Assembly: GCA_018065165.1 (NCBI GenBank)
Contig: JAGHTV010000465.1
Span: 1-8,969 of the forward strand
DNA length: 8,969 nucleotides
From: Candidatus Sodaliphilus fimicaballi
Lineage (GTDB): Bacteria; Bacteroidota; Bacteroidia; Bacteroidales; Muribaculaceae
Direction of reading: 5' to 3'
The notes under the pieces were generated by a model. That model was given only the letters and a program-made list of their open reading frames with translations. It was not told the origin of the DNA and ran no database searches. Made by a program: the position numbers and the translations under genes. This document shows, in pieces, positions 5,754 through 8,969 of this stretch (positions are counted from its first letter, which is position 1; each line of letters opens with the position of its first letter).

Positions 5754-6446
5754 ATGAAGAAACTTATATTTACTCTTTTATGTCTTGTTGCTTTTCCCAC
5801 TTGCGTTGAGGGAAGAGAACTTTTTCCTATTGATTGGGAGCAAATAGAGAAAACAACTTTGGCCTACCCTGACTCGGTAAAGTCGCTCGTTGCGCGCATG
5901 TCGGCTCCCACTATAGACCGCACTCTTTCATGGGACGAAAGACGTTTAGCTGTTTATGGCCAATCTGTTTTAAACGAAAACAAATACAATGAATCAACCA
6001 AGAACACCACAGCATTATATAAGGACAAGAAATATAAAGAAGCTATCGCCAGCGCCAAGGAAGACCTCGAATTCAATCCGCTTGACGCGAGTGCTCTTAT
6101 CACCTGTGGAAAAAGTATTTTAGTACTTATCGAACAAGGAGACAGCTCATATCAAAAATCAGATGCTGATGTATTCTTTAATCGAGTCTTTCGCATTTAT
6201 AACACCATTGCTACTACAGGCGACGGTAGTAAAGAGCATCCTTTTTATGTTACTTGTGTCCCCGAAGAATATTCTTTCATGAGATATTACTTAGACCTGT
6301 GGGACTACGCTTCACAGTCGTTAGTAGGACAATGCGACGTATTTACACTTGGCGAAACCAGTGAATACTATAAAGAAAAAACCATCTATTTTGACACATC
6401 ACGTTCGCTGGCACTTTTAGTAAAAAGGCTTAAGGACAACAAGTAA
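5754..6446 (+). CDS. Exported DUF4919 domain protein
   Basis: The ATG at 5754 is preferred because it starts a good signal peptide, MKKLIFTLLCLVAFPTCVEG. An in-frame ATG at 5715 would add 13 polar residues ahead of it. The mature protein of about 210 residues should be periplasmic; FPTC around Cys17 is a poor lipobox, so a lipoprotein is less likely. The pattern matches DUF4919 as I recall it: a FPIDWEQIEK start, an LYKDKKYKEAIASAKEDLEFNPLD segment resembling a TPR hairpin (88-111), GDGSKEHPFYVTCVPEEY (156-173) and a final KTIYFDTS strand (209-216). Function is unknown. It follows the ComM gene with no terminator or promoter box between, so it may depend on read-through. Third codon positions are visibly richer in A/T than in the flanking genes, suggesting weak expression or a different history. 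Confidence 0.75.
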   Translation: MKKLIFTLLCLVAFPTCVEGRELFPIDWEQIEKTTLAYPDSVKSLVARMSAPTIDRTLSWDERRLAVYGQSVLNENKYNESTKNTTALYKDKKYKEAIASAKEDLEFNPLDASALITCGKSILVLIEQGDSSYQKSDADVFFNRVFRIYNTIATTGDGSKEHPFYVTCVPEEYSFMRYYLDLWDYASQSLVGQCDVFTLGETSEYYKEKTIYFDTSRSLALLVKRLKDNK

Positions 6447-6486
6447 ACTAAAAATACAACCCTAAACCAAAGCATATCATCAAGAC

Positions 6487-7785
6487 ATGATTGAGAAGAC
6501 AAAACGTGAAGAAATAATAGCGCTGATTAAGCGCGAGGTGGTGCCGGCCATCGGGTGTACTGAGCCTATGGCGGTGTCGCTGTGTGTGGCTCGTGCCACT
6601 GAGGTCCTGGGCGCGGTGCCTGAGTCTATCGAGGTTCTCCTCAGTGCCAATATGTTGAAGAACGCCATGGGTGTGGGAATCCCCGGCACTGGCATGGTGG
6701 GACTGCCCATCGCCATCGCTTTGGGTGCTCTCATCGGCAAGAGCGAATATGGCCTTGAAGTGCTGCGTGATGTTAACCCTGACGCTGTGGAACGCGGCAA
6801 GCAATATCTCGACAATGTCACCCTGAAGATAGGCCTCAAGGAGAATTGCCCCGACAAACTATATATCGAAATCAACGCAAGGAGTGGCGAGAACGAGTCA
6901 AAAGCTGTAATTGCACACGACCACACTCACTTCGTGCATATAGAGAAGGACGGAGAAGTGCTGCTTGATGCTCCCTGCAAGGGATCTTGTGGCAAGGGCG
7001 AGGAAGGCGTTGACGAGAAGGAACTTGACCTGCACACCGTGTATGAGTTTGCCACCACTGCCCCACTCGAGGAACTTGAGTTCATACAAGAGGCCCGCCG
7101 ACTCAACGAGAACGCCGCACGCGAGGCTCTCAAGGGCAACTATGGCCACGCACTGGGCAAAACGCTGTCGCGCCCACTGGGCCGTGGTATCATGGGCGAC
7201 TCAATATTCAGTCACATCTTGTCGGCCACATCAAGTGCATGCGACGCCCGCATGGCGGGTGCTCCCATCCCCGTTATGAGCAACTCAGGCTCGGGCAACC
7301 AGGGCATATCGTGCACCATGCCCGTGGTGGTCTTTGCCGAGGAAAACCACAACACCGACGAGGAACTTACTCGTGCCCTCATATTGTCGCACCTCACCGC
7401 GATATACATCAAGCAGTCGCTGGGCAAACTCTCGGCACTGTGCGGATGCGTGGTGGCGTCTACAGGCTCGGCCTGTGGCCTCACCTACCTGATGGGCGGT
7501 AGCTATGAGCAAGTGGCCTACAGCGTAAAGAACATGATTGCCAACCTAGCAGGTATGGTGTGTGACGGAGCCAAACCCTCGTGCGCCCTCAAGGTGAGCA
7601 GTGGAGTGTCGACTGCAGTGCTCAGCGCAATGCTCGCCATCCAGAACCGATATGTGACACCGGCCGAGGGTCTCATTGAGGACGACGTGGACCGCTGCAT
7701 ACACAACCTGACGCGTGTGGGCAGCGTGGGCATGGACGAGACCGACCGCACCGTGCTCGACATCATGACTCACAAGGGCGAATAA
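6487..7785 (+). CDS. CyuA/YhaM (UPF0597) family L-cysteine desulfidase-like Fe-S enzyme
   Basis: The 432-residue protein fits the UPF0597/serine dehydratase alpha-chain-like family. Members such as CyuA (YhaM in E. coli, MJ1025 in Methanocaldococcus) use an oxygen-sensitive Fe-S cluster to break L-cysteine into pyruvate, ammonia and sulfide; some relatives act on serine. Candidate cluster ligands are present: C24 in AIGCTEP, C276 in GISCTMP, C319/C321 in SALCGC, plus C330, and C359 and C366 in the conserved MVCDGAKPSCALK segment. The glycine-rich segment at 61-74 and SNSGSGNQG (265-273) are also typical. There is no signal peptide, so it is cytoplasmic. It begins 40 nt after the DUF4919 gene, with no recognisable promoter or terminator between. 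No cysteine transporter or regulator adjoins it, so the substrate is inferred from family only. It could matter for sulfide release or cysteine catabolism in an anaerobe. Confidence 0.88.
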   Translation: MIEKTKREEIIALIKREVVPAIGCTEPMAVSLCVARATEVLGAVPESIEVLLSANMLKNAMGVGIPGTGMVGLPIAIALGALIGKSEYGLEVLRDVNPDAVERGKQYLDNVTLKIGLKENCPDKLYIEINARSGENESKAVIAHDHTHFVHIEKDGEVLLDAPCKGSCGKGEEGVDEKELDLHTVYEFATTAPLEELEFIQEARRLNENAAREALKGNYGHALGKTLSRPLGRGIMGDSIFSHILSATSSACDARMAGAPIPVMSNSGSGNQGISCTMPVVVFAEENHNTDEELTRALILSHLTAIYIKQSLGKLSALCGCVVASTGSACGLTYLMGGSYEQVAYSVKNMIANLAGMVCDGAKPSCALKVSSGVSTAVLSAMLAIQNRYVTPAEGLIEDDVDRCIHNLTRVGSVGMDETDRTVLDIMTHKGE

Positions 7786-7796
7786 TTGCCCTATTA

Positions 7797-7828
7797 TTTG
7801 TAAATTAGAGCAATATAGTCTATATTTG
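7797..7828 (+). promoter_or_regulatory. Promoter of the membrane-protein/CHASE2-like operon
   Basis: A -33 box TTTG (7797-7800), a 20-nt spacer and a -7 box TATATTTG (7821-7828) match the consensus. The leader to the ATG at 7857 is about 23 nt with no Shine-Dalgarno sequence. A palindrome overlaps the -7 box and is listed separately. Confidence 0.8.
7812..7826. promoter_or_regulatory. Palindrome overlapping the -7 box, possible operator
   Basis: AATATAG (7812-7818) and CTATATT (7820-7826) are exact inverted repeats about a single T. They extend to GC...GC with one extra T (7810-7829). The right arm covers most of the -7 box TATATTTG. A protein bound here would block transcription. Chance is possible given the A/T-rich composition. 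Confidence 0.35.
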
Positions 7829-7856
7829 CAGTACTAAACGGCTTTGTTATCCACGC

Positions 7857-8684
7857 ATGAAGAAATTTATTAACAACAGCATCGATTGGGCACTTAAGCA
7901 GTATGAGGCACTCATGGCACTCATACTCAAGGGTCGTCATGTGCAAGTAAATCGCGAGAAATATACCCGCAAACTCGTTGCACGCTTCTACGGCAACGAG
8001 AGTGCCGAGGTTCAAGAAGAACTCGTGAGCAAGGGCATGAGCGGCTCGTTACTCGACATCATCGATGACGAGCAGCGCTGGCGTGCCTATAAGACGCTGC
8101 GCTGGCGATATGGCGTAATCGTGTTCCTTGTGTCATTCTTCATGACCACCGTGCCCGACAATATGTGGATTATCATCGCCTCGTGTGCCATCGACCTATA
8201 CATATTCCAGTGCATGCAGTTCCGCGCCATGCAGAAGATAATGATGCTCTACGGCAAGCCCATCGACCTTAATGCCAACATAGGCGGTGGCATCGACGAG
8301 ATACTCTCGGTAGACCGTTCAGGTGTGATGATAGGCAAGTACCCATTGTTGCAGAAGATGAAATCGGGTCTTGGTTTCGTGGCTAAGCAAGTGGTGCAGA
8401 AACAAGGTCCCAAGGTCGTCACCAAGGTGTCGCGCTCAGTATTCCTAGTAGTGCGCCGCCAGTGCATCAAGTGGTTCTCGATGGTAGTAGCCAAGGAAGA
8501 TGTGGCCATGGCATTTGAGCTGCTAATCCCTATCACCTGTGCCATAATCTCGGGATTGGTCTCGGTAGTGGTACTCATCCCCATGTGCAACAAGTTGCGC
8601 AAGAAACTCGAGGCCGATAGAGTTGCCGCTGTAGAGGAATCTGCCCCAGAGATTACCGAAGCCGTAGTTACTATCGCTGAATAA
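7857..8684 (+). CDS. Membrane protein of unknown function
   Basis: I do not recognise this 275-residue protein with confidence. A charged, helical N-terminal part (1-82, with paired aromatic and basic residues such as WRAYKTLRWRY) leads into two close hydrophobic segments (about 85-99 and 103-119), probably a membrane hairpin. Then come MQKIMMLYGKP (125-135), a glycine-rich stretch NIGGGIDEIL, a polar basic middle region (165-210), a third hydrophobic segment (about 220-243) and an acidic tail. There is no cleavable signal peptide. The LYG motif after the hairpin and the C-terminal hydrophobic block faintly recall EcsC/DUF697-type proteins, but that is only an impression. The next gene starts 11 nt after its stop and encodes a CHASE2-like membrane protein, so the two are probably co-transcribed and may act together. 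Confidence 0.85.
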   Translation: MKKFINNSIDWALKQYEALMALILKGRHVQVNREKYTRKLVARFYGNESAEVQEELVSKGMSGSLLDIIDDEQRWRAYKTLRWRYGVIVFLVSFFMTTVPDNMWIIIASCAIDLYIFQCMQFRAMQKIMMLYGKPIDLNANIGGGIDEILSVDRSGVMIGKYPLLQKMKSGLGFVAKQVVQKQGPKVVTKVSRSVFLVVRRQCIKWFSMVVAKEDVAMAFELLIPITCAIISGLVSVVVLIPMCNKLRKKLEADRVAAVEESAPEITEAVVTIAE

Positions 8685-8695
8685 ACCGCACAACA

Positions 8696-8969
8696 ATGGC
8701 CGCCAAAAAGAACAACAAGAACTTGAAATATATTGCATTGAGCATCCTCGGTGCGATATTCGTTCTTTGTGTCAATTATGTATTGAACAATACGCCATTG
8801 CCCATCTTTGACGACATCAGTTTCTACTCTGTATTGGAGAAATGGCGTAGAGGCGTAACGACCGAGTGCCCACAAGACTCGGATGTACTGTTCATAAATG
8901 TCGCTTACGACAAGAAAGTCATCCCTTATAGTACCGACGAAGGCCTACCCCTAGGCAACATCGACATCA
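8696..8969 (+). CDS. CHASE2-like membrane protein, N-terminal part (3' end missing)
   Basis: The frame from the ATG at 8696 stays open to the right window edge, giving 91 residues. A basic start (MAAKKNNKNLK) is followed by one hydrophobic segment (about 12-30) that would act as a signal anchor. The rest is predicted outside the cytoplasm: DDISFYSVLEKWR (39-51), DSDVLFINVAYDK (61-73) and GLPLGNIDI (83-91). This resembles the beginning of CHASE2 extracytoplasmic sensor domains, where a 'D..R' helix precedes a 'D-hydrophobic-V-x-V/I' strand. CHASE2 domains usually sense small ligands and connect to kinases, cyclases or other outputs, but any output domain lies beyond the window. The ATG is 11 nt after the preceding stop, indicating an operon. 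The domain assignment is inference from a short fragment. Confidence 0.6.
   Translation, partial: MAAKKNNKNLKYIALSILGAIFVLCVNYVLNNTPLPIFDDISFYSVLEKWRRGVTTECPQDSDVLFINVAYDKKVIPYSTDEGLPLGNIDI

Noticed and set aside
6480..7149. Several overlapping minus-strand frames over the desulfidase gene
   Set aside because: The + strand protein is a full-length conserved family member; the antisense frames are low-complexity and show no family motifs.
8249..8875. Long minus-strand open frame (208 codons) across the end of the membrane-protein gene and the start of the CHASE2-like gene
   Set aside because: It runs antisense across two convincing + strand genes and their junction, and its Ser/Thr-rich translation has no recognisable domain. 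It is judged a shadow frame.

Overview
The window looks like chromosomal DNA from a member of the Bacteroidales (Bacteroidota); genus cannot be fixed from sequence alone. Support comes from five promoters with the Bacteroidetes-type -7 box TAnnTTTG, four of them with a TTG/TTTG -33 box at 19-20 nt spacing. Start codons sit in A/T-rich leaders with no clear Shine-Dalgarno sequence. The protein families also fit: a DUF4919 protein, tandem exported FKBPs and a UPF0597 desulfidase. All supported genes lie on the + strand, and both window ends cut through a gene. No tRNA, rRNA, CRISPR array or complete insertion sequence was seen.

Region 1 (1-715): the 3' part of a gene whose product seems to join the end of a Y1/IS200-like (RAYT-type) transposase domain to a DprA/Smf-like Rossmann domain. 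Region 2 (716-3284): three consecutive FKBP peptidyl-prolyl isomerase paralogs predicted to sit in three places: cytoplasm, membrane-anchored lipoprotein, and periplasm. Active-site residues are progressively lost from the first copy to the third. The first and third copies have their own promoters. The gap between the first two is filled with short repeats of 8-9 bp period, and a strong terminator follows the second.

Region 3 (3285-3944): a single-gene unit for an Lrp/AsnC regulator, closed by a strong terminator. Region 4 (3945-7785): a promoter, then a YifB/ComM AAA+ helicase-like ATPase, a small exported DUF4919 protein and a CyuA/UPF0597 L-cysteine desulfidase-type Fe-S enzyme. No promoter or terminator is recognisable between these three, so they may be co-transcribed, although their functions look unrelated. 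Region 5 (7786-8969): a promoter overlapped by a palindrome drives an unrecognised membrane protein, followed after 11 nt by the start of a membrane protein resembling CHASE2-domain sensors.

Most of this is ordinary core genome. The points most worth following up are the transposase/DprA-like architecture, the compartment-sorted FKBP trio with a degenerate third member, the repeat-built intergenic region, and the unrecognised membrane protein paired with a CHASE2-like protein.
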